A stretch of 64,000 bases of DNA, taken from contig JAIFNA010000009.1 of the NCBI GenBank assembly GCA_020048055.1, positions 1-64,000 of the forward strand. The letters run 5' to 3'. This DNA comes from Arcobacter sp. (GTDB taxonomy: Bacteria; Campylobacterota; Campylobacteria; Campylobacterales; Arcobacteraceae). Below the pieces are notes generated by a model. The model made no database searches. It was given only the letters and a program-made list of their open reading frames with translations, and had not been told where the DNA came from. Below, piece after piece: positions 23,928 through 32,584 of the stretch (position 1 is the stretch's first letter; the number at the start of each line of letters is the position of its first letter). Made by a program: the position numbers and the translations under genes.

Positions 23928-25861
23928 ATCTCCTCAATCAAAAGATATCTTTCAACTTTTTCATCATAAAGTTTTGTGATCTTGTCCAATTCTTTTGAGA
24001 TTGCTACAATCCCTTTTTCCTCATAGCACTTAGGATTTGATAGGCAATCATTTATTTGTTTTATCTCTAATTCAAGCGCTTCTATCTCATCTGGAAGTTT
24101 TTCATAATCTCTTTGTTCTTGATATGTGAGTTTCACTTTTTTCTTTTGAATTTCAATAATTTGTTGAGTTGCGGGTTTTTTTTGGTTTACTTGCTCCTCT
24201 TTTTCCATTAGTTCTACATATTTAACATCTTTTTCATCTTCAAGATATTCACTATATTTTTGGAAACTCTCCTCCAAAAGTCCATCTCCTTTAAAAATAA
24301 ATAGTTTTTTTGCGATTTTATCTACAAAATATCTATCATGACTTACAAAAATCAAAGCCCCTTGGAAGTTTTGCAAATATTCTTCAAGGATATTTATTGT
24401 TGGTATATCAAGATCATTTGTTGGCTCATCCATAATCAAAACATCAAATTTTTTGGTAAAAAGTAGGGCAAGGGCTATTCTATTTTTTTCACCACCACTT
24501 AAAACTCCAACTTTTTTATCAAGATACTCTTTTGGAAACAAGAAGTTTTTAAGATAACCAAAAACATGCATACTTCGTCCATCATTAAGTTCAACTCTAT
24601 CGCCTCCATTTGGACAAAATTGGTGCATTATTGTTTGGTCTTCATTTAACATCTCTCTGTGTTGGTCAAAATATCCAACTTTAAAATCACCTTTTTTAAA
24701 ACTACCTTTGTCTATTTTTATCCGTTCAAGGAATATTTTTAAAATTGTCGATTTACCACTTCCATTTGGTCCAACGATAGCGATTGTATCTTTTTGTAGT
24801 ATTCTTGTTGTGAAATCTTTAATAATAGGTTTGTTTCCTAGTGTTAGATAAACATTATCGAGTTCAAAAAGCATTTTCTTTTTATTTACAGTGTCGCTAC
24901 TATTAAATGATTTTCTCTCCCTATCTATCTCGAGTTTCATCCTTTGGATTTTTGCTGGATTTTTTTTCACATCCTCTTTGAGTTGGAAATAGTTGTTTTT
25001 TCGTAGCTCATTTCTTTTTCTTCTAGCTGTTACACCGTGTTGCATCCACCACGCTTCATCTCTTAATTTTCTAACCAAGTTTTCATGGTCTCTTTGCATA
25101 TTTAACATCATTTGCTCTTTTTGTGCTAAATAATCTTTGTATCCACCTTTAAATTTGCTCATCGCTCCATTTTCAATCTCAACGATGTTTGTAGCGATAT
25201 TATCAAGAAAATATCTATCATGTGAAATAAAAATAAGGGTAAATTTCTCTTTTAAAAGTATCTCTTCTAAAAATTCAACCATATAAACATCAAGGTGGTT
25301 TGTTGGTTCATCAAGGAGAAGTACATCTGGTTTTTTTAAGATTAACCCAGCTAGTCCAACCCGTCTTTGCTCCCCACCACTAAGAAGCGAAACATCTTTA
25401 AATTCATACTCTTTAAGCATAAACTCTTGTAAAACTCTTTGGATTTTGTTATCCAAATCCCAAGCATTATGGTGGTCTAAAAATATACTTAGAGTAGATT
25501 GTCTCTGGAGTAGTTCTTCATTTTCGTAATCTTCAGCTATTTGTAAAGATAAAGCATCATATTCTCTTTGGGCAGATTTAAGTTCAATTAGTTGCTCTTC
25601 AATAGCTTCCCTTACTGTTGTTCCAGCTTTAAACTTTGGTTGTTGTTCTAGCATCTCAATTTTTACAGACTTATCAACCGCAATTTCACCGCTATCAGCT
25701 TCGGTTTCCCCTGTTAGGATTTTCATAAAAGTTGATTTACCTTGACCGTTTTGTCCTATAATTGCAACCCTTTGTCCAACTTCAAGGGTAAAATCCACAT
25801 CTTTTAAAATTACTTTTATGTCGTATTGTTTGCTTATTTTTTGTATATCTATAATTGCCAT
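23906..25861 (-). CDS. ABC-F family ATPase (Uup-like)
   Basis: 651 residues with two nucleotide-binding domains and no membrane spans. Domain 1: GQNGQGKST, LSGGEQRRVGLA, LLLDEPTNHLD; domain 2: GPNGSGKST, LSGGEKNRIALA, LIMDEPTNDLD. The linker between them (about 250-315) is the charged helical P-site tRNA-interaction region, and the C-terminus (about 565-640) is a coiled coil as in Uup. ABC-F proteins bind ribosomes and relieve stalls or resist antibiotics; the Uup form also affects DNA transposition. A large perfect palindrome lies just upstream. Confidence 0.92.
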   Translation of the reverse strand: MAIIDIQKISKQYDIKVILKDVDFTLEVGQRVAIIGQNGQGKSTFMKILTGETEADSGEIAVDKSVKIEMLEQQPKFKAGTTVREAIEEQLIELKSAQREYDALSLQIAEDYENEELLQRQSTLSIFLDHHNAWDLDNKIQRVLQEFMLKEYEFKDVSLLSGGEQRRVGLAGLILKKPDVLLLDEPTNHLDVYMVEFLEEILLKEKFTLIFISHDRYFLDNIATNIVEIENGAMSKFKGGYKDYLAQKEQMMLNMQRDHENLVRKLRDEAWWMQHGVTARRKRNELRKNNYFQLKEDVKKNPAKIQRMKLEIDRERKSFNSSDTVNKKKMLFELDNVYLTLGNKPIIKDFTTRILQKDTIAIVGPNGSGKSTILKIFLERIKIDKGSFKKGDFKVGYFDQHREMLNEDQTIMHQFCPNGGDRVELNDGRSMHVFGYLKNFLFPKEYLDKKVGVLSGGEKNRIALALLFTKKFDVLIMDEPTNDLDIPTINILEEYLQNFQGALIFVSHDRYFVDKIAKKLFIFKGDGLLEESFQKYSEYLEDEKDVKYVELMEKEEQVNQKKPATQQIIEIQKKKVKLTYQEQRDYEKLPDEIEALELEIKQINDCLSNPKCYEEKGIVAISKELDKITKLYDEKVERYLLIEEMIITLQG

Positions 25862-25888
25862 TTTAATCCATTTTTGAATATTTTTATC

Positions 25889-25938
25889 AGTATTACCCCA
25901 CCAATAAAATTAGCTTATTTTATTGGTGGGGTAATACT
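25889..25938. repeat. Perfect 22-bp inverted repeat (hairpin) between operons
   Basis: 25889-25910 and 25917-25938 are exact reverse complements around the 6-nt loop TAGCTT; the outer arms start AGTATTACCCCACC. The hairpin lies after the last gene of the tlpA-apbE-kinase operon and before the ABC-F gene, in both cases on the leftward strand. No T tract follows. It could terminate or stabilise the operon mRNA, or be an attenuator or small palindromic element. Confidence 0.8.
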
Positions 25939-25985
25939 ATTTAGTGTATCAAAATAGCGGTTAAACCCTAATTATGAGAAAAAGA

Positions 25986-27371
25986 TTAAAATTCGACCAT
26001 TACTTTTGTAAATTCATCCTCAACACTTTTTATATTTATTGTAAAACTATGCAAATCAAAAATCGTCTTTACAATACTAAGCCCAAGCCCACTTCCATCC
26101 CTTTTGCTTCTAGTCTTATCAACCCTATAAAATCTATCAAATATTTTTTCAATATCCTCTTTTGGAATACCACATCCAAAATCCTCCACCAAAAGTGAAT
26201 TTTTAGTAAGTGAGATGTTAATTTTTGAATTTTCATTTGAGTATTTTATGGCGTTTTCTAAAATATTATTTATCGCAATTTTAAGTAAAGTTTGATTTCC
26301 GTATTTTGTTATTGGCTCTAAATCAAGCACAACTAAATCTATATTTTTTTGGTTTGCAAACGCTTTTTTTTCTTTTATTGACTCATCTAAAATCTCATCA
26401 ATATAAATCTCTTCAAAGTGTTCAACGATATAAGAATCAGAATTACTAGACAAAAATAATATTTTCTCAATCGTATCCTCCAAATAGTTAAGCTCTCCCA
26501 AAGTTGAGCTCAAAATCTCCTTATACTCTTTGCTTGTCCTATCTTTTCTAAGCCCAACTTCAATCTCACCCCTGATTATTGTAAGTGGAGTTTTTAGTTC
26601 ATGTGAGGCATTTTGTCCAAAATCTTTCACTTTGTTGTAGTTGTTTTGTAAATCATCAATTAGTTTATTGAAAGTTGAAATAAGCTCATCAATCTCCTTT
26701 GCAATTCCTGTTTGTGGGATACTATGGGCTTTCCCATCGAGTTTGATGTTTTTAACCTCATCAACTACTACTTTTGTAGCAATTAGCGATTTTGAGATTA
26801 TAAAATAAACAGCAACTAAAATAATACCAAGCAAACTAAGTAGTCCAATCCAAAGTAAAAGTTTTAGATTTTGCAAAAAAGGTGTGTGTTTGTTGTAAGG
26901 GATTCCGCATTGTAAAACTGTCCGTGAGCCATCTTTTAGCTCTATTAAAGTTGTTGCCACTTTAATCTTTTTTGTTGTTAGTAGCTGTATATTTTCATCT
27001 GTAAAAATTATTTCGTGAGGTTTTAAATTTTCTATATTTATGTTGTTAAAGTCCAAGCTTGATGATTTTAAATCATTTGATTTTAAAACAATTTTTGCTG
27101 TTTTATGTTTGTCAAAAACAACAATTTGTCCGTAAAGTATATCAACATCAAATTCGTGTTTTATGTATTCAAATTCACTTGCATTATTTAAGTAAGTATT
27201 AAATTCGTGCCTCAAATCTTTAGTTACAGTTGTTAAAGAATCTTCAATTGATTGATTGTATGATTGTTTAAATGCGTCTATTAGAAAATATCCAAAGCCA
27301 TAAAAAATAGTAAAAAGAAATAAAAATAATCCAACCAAGAGTTGAAATTTTAGGTTTTTAAATAGTTTCAT
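25986..27371 (-). CDS. Sensor histidine kinase of the apbE operon
   Basis: 461 residues from ATG 27371 (a GTG one codon earlier is also possible). Two membrane spans (about 9-31, 168-192) enclose a periplasmic sensor region of about 135 residues with no named domain; HAMP-like segment, HisKA with H in FGQNASHELKTPL, N box (NNILENAIKYS), DFGCGI and GSGLGLSI. Layout is that of CusS/ArsS kinases. It overlaps the response-regulator gene by 14 nt and ends the operon, so it forms a two-component system likely to control the upstream genes. Confidence 0.92.
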   Translation of the reverse strand: MKLFKNLKFQLLVGLFLFLFTIFYGFGYFLIDAFKQSYNQSIEDSLTTVTKDLRHEFNTYLNNASEFEYIKHEFDVDILYGQIVVFDKHKTAKIVLKSNDLKSSSLDFNNINIENLKPHEIIFTDENIQLLTTKKIKVATTLIELKDGSRTVLQCGIPYNKHTPFLQNLKLLLWIGLLSLLGIILVAVYFIISKSLIATKVVVDEVKNIKLDGKAHSIPQTGIAKEIDELISTFNKLIDDLQNNYNKVKDFGQNASHELKTPLTIIRGEIEVGLRKDRTSKEYKEILSSTLGELNYLEDTIEKILFLSSNSDSYIVEHFEEIYIDEILDESIKEKKAFANQKNIDLVVLDLEPITKYGNQTLLKIAINNILENAIKYSNENSKINISLTKNSLLVEDFGCGIPKEDIEKIFDRFYRVDKTRSKRDGSGLGLSIVKTIFDLHSFTINIKSVEDEFTKVMVEF

Positions 27372-28035
27372 CACTGATTTTGTATCCTTGATTTCTGTAT
27401 GTTTTGATTAGTTTTAGTGGAAAATTTTTATCTATTTTATTTCTGAGTCTATAAATATAAACACTTAAAATATTGCTATTTGAAATATTGTCATCATATC
27501 CTATTGTACTATTTTGTAGAGTTTCCTCATCGATAATTGCATTTTTATTTCTCATTAAATACTCCAAAATAGCATACTCTTTTGCTGTTAATTTTATTTG
27601 CTTATCATCTCTAGTAACTATTTTTGTGGTGGCATTTATAGTTAAGTTTGCAATTTGTAAAATATTGTCTTTTTGCTCATTTTTTCGTAGTTGTACCCTT
27701 ATTCGAGCTAATAATTCATCAAAACTAAAAGGTTTTGTGAGATAATCATCAGCACCTAAATTTAAAAATGTAACCTTATCTTCAATTGTACTTTTTGCAC
27801 TTAAGATTATTATTGGTGTTTTGATTTTGTTCCCCCTAATGTTCTTGCAAACCACATAACCATCACTTTTTGGAATCATAATATCTAAAATGATCGCGTC
27901 ATAATTATTAACTGAAGCTAGATAAATCGCATCATCACCATCAACTGCTAAATCAACACTAAAATACTCTTCACTAAGCCCTTTTTTTATAAATGAAGCT
28001 ATTTTTACATCATCTTCAACTAGTAATATTTTCAT
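27358..28035 (-). CDS. OmpR-family response regulator of the apbE operon
   Basis: 225 residues. Receiver domain (1-115) with the acidic pair EDD, phospho-acceptor Asp in IILDIMIP, and LTKPF; C-terminal winged helix (about 125-222) with LTAKEYAILEYL and YIYRLRNKID. All conserved residues are present. The gene overlaps that of its kinase. Its place downstream of tlpA, DUF4266, DUF3570, apbE and the small membrane protein suggests it regulates them. Confidence 0.93.
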   Translation of the reverse strand: MKILLVEDDVKIASFIKKGLSEEYFSVDLAVDGDDAIYLASVNNYDAIILDIMIPKSDGYVVCKNIRGNKIKTPIIILSAKSTIEDKVTFLNLGADDYLTKPFSFDELLARIRVQLRKNEQKDNILQIANLTINATTKIVTRDDKQIKLTAKEYAILEYLMRNKNAIIDEETLQNSTIGYDDNISNSNILSVYIYRLRNKIDKNFPLKLIKTYRNQGYKISDETI

Positions 28036-28059
28036 ACCTCACCTTTTTATTTTTTATAC

Positions 28060-28254
28060 CTACATCCATCTGCTAAAAAACTGTTTCAAAACTATATGTA
28101 AAATTGCAAATACAATAGTGCCAACAATTAAAGAATCTATAAAATCATAACTTTCCATATGTTCATTTAAAAATTCATCCAAGCCATAAACTATAAATAA
28201 TGAAAACATAAACGCTACAAAAGAGGATACAAAGCTTGGGCTATCGTTATACAT
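28060..28254 (-). CDS. Small two-span membrane protein
   Basis: 64 residues with two membrane spans (about 7-27 and 38-58) and a short acidic turn between them. No family recognised. It lies between the apbE gene and the response regulator, in the same direction and with gaps of about 25 nt on both sides, so it is probably part of this operon. A conserved partner of the flavinylation system is possible; nothing else identifies it. Confidence 0.65.
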   Translation of the reverse strand: MYNDSPSFVSSFVAFMFSLFIVYGLDEFLNEHMESYDFIDSLIVGTIVFAILHIVLKQFFSRWM

Positions 28255-28280
28255 TTTTTCCCTTTTTACACGTTTGTGAA

Positions 28281-29138
28281 TTATTCAAAATTTTCATATA
28301 TCACCTTTAAGTCTTTTGTGATTTTTATTGTTTTGTGTTTTGTTTTGAGATTTTTCTCTATCATCAGAGAAGTTGAAAATACACCACTAGTTACTGTGTT
28401 TGATGAGATAACACTGACCGATAAAAGCTCACTCTTAGAATCATTTTTACCAATAATATGAGACATTGTTTTGTTTTCTATTTTGTAGCTTCTTTCATAG
28501 TTTGCAGAGGTTGTAAGTGCTTCATCACCAAGTTCTACAAAAGCGATATTTTCATTTTGATTTATTGGATTTTTAATTCCTATTGTAAATTTTTCCCCAT
28601 TTGGTTTCCCACCAATTACAGATAAATCACCACCAAAATTTACAAATGCGTGTTTTATTTTCTTTCTTTTAAGTATTTTTATAGCCTCATCAACTGCAAA
28701 TTCTTTAACAACACCACCCAAATCAAGCATTGTAAATTCATTATCAAAAACTATTTTCTCTTTTTTAATACTAAAGTGTTCACAGCCGATAAATGGAGCT
28801 AATCTGCTCTTTCCCTCTTCAAACTCTTTTAGCGTAGATAGTGTGTAGAGTTGTTTTATTGTAGCTATTGTGATGTCAAAAATGCCGTTTGTTTGGTTGT
28901 AATACATTTGTGAGCGAGTTAATAAATCTTTTGTTTTGGTATCTAATGTGTTGATTTCTCGTTTGTTGATTTTTGAAATCAATGAGTTTGGATCAAAATA
29001 GTTATATTTTTTCTCCAAATCTTTTGTAGCGATTAAAATCTCTTTTGCTATATCCCTAGCTATCTCTTTACTTGAGGTGTAGATGACAACCTCACATGGG
29101 GTTGTCATCGCTTCAAATTGGAAAACATTTTTAATCAA
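28281..29138 (-). CDS. apbE: ApbE-like FAD:protein FMN transferase (divergent)
   Basis: 285 residues. ApbE motifs in order: AMTTPCEV at the start, FDI near 107, MLDLGGVVKEFAVDEA (about 152-167, matching DLGG..KG.A.D), VNFGGDL, and TTSANYER. ApbE moves FMN from FAD to a Thr or Ser of target proteins. Odd points: no signal peptide; the start is TTG with AAGG upstream and an in-frame TGA just before it; the HI.DP.TG motif is HIIGKND; and the metal-binding Asp near the C-terminus (D-A-L-A-T) is replaced, the segment reading SGVFSTS. Activity may therefore be altered. Confidence 0.82.
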   Translation of the reverse strand: MIKNVFQFEAMTTPCEVVIYTSSKEIARDIAKEILIATKDLEKKYNYFDPNSLISKINKREINTLDTKTKDLLTRSQMYYNQTNGIFDITIATIKQLYTLSTLKEFEEGKSRLAPFIGCEHFSIKKEKIVFDNEFTMLDLGGVVKEFAVDEAIKILKRKKIKHAFVNFGGDLSVIGGKPNGEKFTIGIKNPINQNENIAFVELGDEALTTSANYERSYKIENKTMSHIIGKNDSKSELLSVSVISSNTVTSGVFSTSLMIEKNLKTKHKTIKITKDLKVIYENFE

Positions 29139-29168
29139 TCTTAACCTTCAAATTAAATTTATTGTGGG

Positions 29169-30278
29169 TTAAAATTTGTATTTTATCCCAGTTGCAAAAG
29201 TTGTAGCAGTTAGTCCTGTACTTTGGTCATACATATTTGCTCCAAAATTATAACTTAGTTTGTCGTTTATTTTATAATCAACACTCATTTTGTATGTAAG
29301 TGCATTAAAATCTTTCACCCTCTCATCACTTGATGCAAATTTTTCATTTGTAAAGCTTTCACTATAAAAGTTTGCTTTTGTTTGTGTGTAGTATCTTAAG
29401 CCTCCACCTAAAATGAGTTTATCACTTAGTTCATAGTAAAATAAACTATCTAGTGTGTGAGATGTAATATCCCAATCATCACTATAAAATTTGTAGTTTA
29501 TTTGAGATGAAAGTTGCTCATTTATGGCTTTTTGGTAGCCAAGTTTCAAGCCATAACTAGTTTTTGATTCTGGTTTATTTTCCCTTTCAACTGTTATTGT
29601 ATTGTTTCTTACAACATTGTGATAAGGACTACTTAGATATCCATCTTCGTTTGAAAAGAATAAACCAACACTAGCAACGCTTGAACTATTTAATACTTGT
29701 GAAAAGCCAACTTGTGCATTTAGTACCGAGTTTGTCATCTTTTTACTTGCACTACTTGCTGTATCTACTTTTTTAATCAAAACTTGATTGCTTTGGTAGG
29801 CTCCACCAAATGAGATACTTTGGTTTTTTGAGCCATCAAGATAGTGTAGGTATGAACTACTAAGTTCTGCTGAATAAAAATCACTCTCTGTACTATAATT
29901 TAGCCCAGTTTGAAGTTCGTCTCTATTTTGCATCCTTGTGGTTAAATTTACCCCAAGTGCTGTTCTTTGCTCTTCAAATTTGATGTTTCCTTTTTTAGGA
30001 ATTGCTGCTGTTGTTGTACTTCTGCTATAAGCCGATGCCCCACTTGTTGCGTCATAATAAGTAGGACTTGCACCACTTACACTATCACTAACAAGGTCAA
30101 CATTAAGTGTATAATCGGTTCCGAACTCTTTATTTATCTCAATCGATGGTGCTAAAACACTAACTCTTGAATCATTTTCGCTGTAATGTAAAACTTCAAC
30201 ATTTACAAAATCTTCCCCATTTGCATTTATACTTGCTAGGGCAATACAAGTTATGATTGATAATTTTCTTAATTGCAT
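29169..30278 (-). CDS. DUF3570-type outer-membrane beta-barrel protein with two flavinylation motifs
   Basis: 369 residues from ATG 30278, chosen because GGAGG lies upstream at good distance; a TTG two codons earlier is the other choice. A signal peptide (about 1-20) is followed by alternating hydrophobic strands typical of a porin-like barrel to the C-terminal Phe (ATGIKYKF). The N-terminal part matches DUF3570 (VEVLHYSENDSRVSV, TYT-type strands). Residues 65-71 (DSVSGAS) and 76-82 (DATSGAS) both fit the ApbE target consensus Dxx(S/T)GA(S/T). apbE lies next. It overlaps the DUF4266 stop by 10 nt. Covalent FMN on a surface loop is inferred. Confidence 0.8.
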   Translation of the reverse strand: MQLRKLSIITCIALASINANGEDFVNVEVLHYSENDSRVSVLAPSIEINKEFGTDYTLNVDLVSDSVSGASPTYYDATSGASAYSRSTTTAAIPKKGNIKFEEQRTALGVNLTTRMQNRDELQTGLNYSTESDFYSAELSSSYLHYLDGSKNQSISFGGAYQSNQVLIKKVDTASSASKKMTNSVLNAQVGFSQVLNSSSVASVGLFFSNEDGYLSSPYHNVVRNNTITVERENKPESKTSYGLKLGYQKAINEQLSSQINYKFYSDDWDITSHTLDSLFYYELSDKLILGGGLRYYTQTKANFYSESFTNEKFASSDERVKDFNALTYKMSVDYKINDKLSYNFGANMYDQSTGLTATTFATGIKYKF

Positions 30279-30481
30279 CCGCAACCCCCTCCACCAATAG
30301 CTCCGCCACCTTTGGTAGCTTCTTTTGAATAATAAATATGCTCATCAAATTTTTTTGTTAGCTTATTTAAACCACCTTCTTTCATCGTCTCTTTAGCCAA
30401 AGTTGCTTTCTCCCAAGGCTGAACACTTGTAACACAACCACTAAATATAATTAGTGGTAAAACCAAAATTATCCTTTTCAT
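30269..30481 (-). CDS. DUF4266-type small lipoprotein
   Basis: 70 residues. An N-terminal signal with lipobox (IFSGC, Cys about 16) predicts lipid anchoring; the middle contains EKATLAKETM and a tail of Gly residues ends GGGGCGCN. This is the DUF4266 pattern. The terminal Cys-Gly-Cys could bind a metal or be modified. It lies between tlpA and the DUF3570 gene with overlaps of 4 and 10 nt, so all three are translated together. Function unknown; association with an exported redox system is inferred from its neighbours. Confidence 0.8.
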   Translation of the reverse strand: MKRIILVLPLIIFSGCVTSVQPWEKATLAKETMKEGGLNKLTKKFDEHIYYSKEATKGGGAIGGGGCGCN

Positions 30482-30915
30482 TTTTTCCCCTTACAAAGTT
30501 TTAGTTGCTCATCTAGTTTCTCTTCAAAGTTTGATACTGCTCCAAACAATTTACCACAAACTTGATTGTTTTTTACTATATAAACAGCAGGAATACCAAG
30601 AGGCTTGTAACTATTTATAATCTCGTTTGTTGTGTCATTAATAACTTTAAAATTCAGATGTGTTGCCATTTTTTCTTGAAATTTTTTCCCATCTTTTTCA
30701 TTTTTATCTACATCAATCCCTATAAGTTCAATATTTTCCCCTTTAAGATGCTCATATTTTTTTGACAAAATAGGGAGTTCTTTTTCACAAGAACTGCACC
30801 AAGAGGCAAAAAAATCAAGAATATAAGTTTTGTCATTTTCTAAATTAAGTTTATCACTACCAAAAAGCCCATTAAGGGAAAGTAAAGCACAAATTACCGC
30901 TAGCTTTTTAACCAT
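30478..30915 (-). CDS. TlpA-like periplasmic thioredoxin
   Basis: 145 residues: signal peptide (about 1-19), then a thioredoxin fold with the active site WCSSC (Cys40, Cys43), a cis-Pro segment (GIPAVYIV) and the TlpA-type ELPIL after the active site. It probably reduces or exchanges disulfides in the periplasm. First gene of the leftward operon leading to DUF4266, DUF3570 and apbE; a likely substrate is the Cys-Gly-Cys end of the DUF4266 lipoprotein, but this is inference. Confidence 0.88.
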   Translation of the reverse strand: MVKKLAVICALLSLNGLFGSDKLNLENDKTYILDFFASWCSSCEKELPILSKKYEHLKGENIELIGIDVDKNEKDGKKFQEKMATHLNFKVINDTTNEIINSYKPLGIPAVYIVKNNQVCGKLFGAVSNFEEKLDEQLKLCKGKK

Positions 30916-31037
30916 TTTTATCCTTTTTGTTTTAATTTTATTTTGTGTATTTTATACTAATATATGAACCCAATATGAATATTTTGTAAATATTTAAATA
31001 AATACAATGAAAAAATCTAAAAATAAAATAGGGATAG

Positions 31038-31553
31038 ATGAAGCTAAAATTAATAAAATTAACAAAAAATCTAACTTTATTTTTTGTCAATAATTATCCA
31101 TTTTGTAATACCAAAATAGATAATAAAAAATATACAATTACTTTAAGTTTGGGTGGTAATATAGGGGATAATATTAAACGATTTGTAGAATTGTTTAAGT
31201 ATATTAAAAGAGATACAAAATTTACAATAGTTAAATCATCTCCAATCTTAAAAAACCCACCTTTTGGTTATTTAGAGCAAGATTATTTTTACAACTGTAT
31301 CTTAGAGGTTAAGACAAACTTACCACCTTTATATCTTTTAAAAATAACACAAAGATATGAGAAAAAATTTAAAAGAATAAGACTTTTTAAAGATGCCCCT
31401 AGAACGCTTGATATTGACATAATATTTATACAAAAATACAACAAAAAAATAGAAGTATCAAATAGGGATTTGGTGGTTCCTCATAAAAATTGGCTAAATA
31501 GGGAAAGTGTAACTATTCCATTAAACATATTGAAAAAAAGAGATAAAAGATGA
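31038..31553 (+). CDS. folK: HPPK, folate biosynthesis
   Basis: 171 residues. The pyrophosphokinase core (about 34-165) has SLGGNIGDN, PPFGYLEQDYFYNC and the metal-binding RTLDIDIIF. It transfers pyrophosphate from ATP to 6-hydroxymethyl-dihydropterin. About 30 residues precede the core, longer than E. coli FolK. The gene starts a rightward series and overlaps mnmA by 4 nt (ATGA). The 30916-31037 gap upstream separates it from the divergent tlpA operon and must hold promoters for both; it is AT-rich without a clean consensus. Confidence 0.92.
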   Translation: MKLKLIKLTKNLTLFFVNNYPFCNTKIDNKKYTITLSLGGNIGDNIKRFVELFKYIKRDTKFTIVKSSPILKNPPFGYLEQDYFYNCILEVKTNLPPLYLLKITQRYEKKFKRIRLFKDAPRTLDIDIIFIQKYNKKIEVSNRDLVVPHKNWLNRESVTIPLNILKKRDKR

Positions 31554-32584
31554 AAAAACAAAAAGTAATAATTGGAATGAGTGGTGGAGTTGATAGTAGT
31601 GTAAGTGCATATCTACTTCAAAAAGAGGGATATGATGTTGAGGGGATCTATATGAAGCTCCACGATAGAACTGACGGATACCACGAAACTAATCTTGCAA
31701 ATATCAAAAAAGTTGCAGATTTTTTAGATATAAAGTACCATATTTTAGACCTTTCAAATGAGTTTAAAAAAGAAGTTTACGATTATTTTGTACAAAGTTA
31801 CATAGATGGAGTTACGCCCAATCCATGTGTCAAGTGTAATAAAACTATAAAATTTGGTTCACTTTTAGATGAAGCAAAAAGGTTAGGCGGTGATTTTTTA
31901 GCAACTGGACATTATGCTTCAAGTGACGGGGAGTTTATCTATGTTGCCGAGGATTTAACAAAAGATCAGAGTTATTTTTTAGCTCAAGTTGATAAAACAA
32001 CGCTCCCTTTTATTATTTTTCCAATGAGTAAATACACAAAAGATGAGATTAAAAAAATCGCTTCACAAATACCAGCATTTATCCATCTTGCAACCAACAA
32101 AGAATCGCAAGAGATATGTTTTGTAGATACGGTTTATACTGATATTTTAAAACTCCATACAAATATTGATAAGCAAGGCGATACGGTCGATATTGATGGA
32201 AAAGTTGTAGGACATCATAAGGGGTATATGCATTATACAATTGGGAAAAGAAAAGGGTTTTATGTTCATGGTGCACATGACCCACATTTTGTAATTAGTA
32301 CAGATAAAAATAGTAATAAAATTGTGGTTGGAACAAAAGAGGATTTAAAAGTAACTACCGTTAAAGCAAATAGCTTAAATATGTTTATTGATGATTTGGA
32401 ATTTGAAACAACTGTAAAATTAAGATATAGAAGCACATCTTCAAAAGCAAAAGTTACAATAGAAAACAATATCGCAACCATCCTTTTAGATGATGCAGTT
32501 TATGGGGTTGCTTGTGGGCAAATTGCAGTTTTTTATGATGGAAATAGGGTGGTTGGAAGCGGGATTATAATTGAAGCAAAATAG
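31550..32584 (+). CDS. mnmA: tRNA 2-thiouridine(34) synthase MnmA
   Basis: 344 residues. PP-loop SGGVDSS (11-17), PNPCVKCN with the first catalytic Cys, GHYAS, and SQEICFV with the second catalytic Cys; C-terminal domain ends GQIAVFYDG.RVVGSG. It thiolates U34 of tRNA-Lys, -Glu and -Gln. Length is normal. It overlaps folK by 4 nt and the following ORF by 14 nt. Confidence 0.97.
   Translation: MKKQKVIIGMSGGVDSSVSAYLLQKEGYDVEGIYMKLHDRTDGYHETNLANIKKVADFLDIKYHILDLSNEFKKEVYDYFVQSYIDGVTPNPCVKCNKTIKFGSLLDEAKRLGGDFLATGHYASSDGEFIYVAEDLTKDQSYFLAQVDKTTLPFIIFPMSKYTKDEIKKIASQIPAFIHLATNKESQEICFVDTVYTDILKLHTNIDKQGDTVDIDGKVVGHHKGYMHYTIGKRKGFYVHGAHDPHFVISTDKNSNKIVVGTKEDLKVTTVKANSLNMFIDDLEFETTVKLRYRSTSSKAKVTIENNIATILLDDAVYGVACGQIAVFYDGNRVVGSGIIIEAK

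Noticed and set aside
31008-31094. 28-codon ORF overlapping the folK start
   Set aside because: Lys/Asn-rich AT-driven sequence with no ribosome site; folK in the other frame is supported by motifs.
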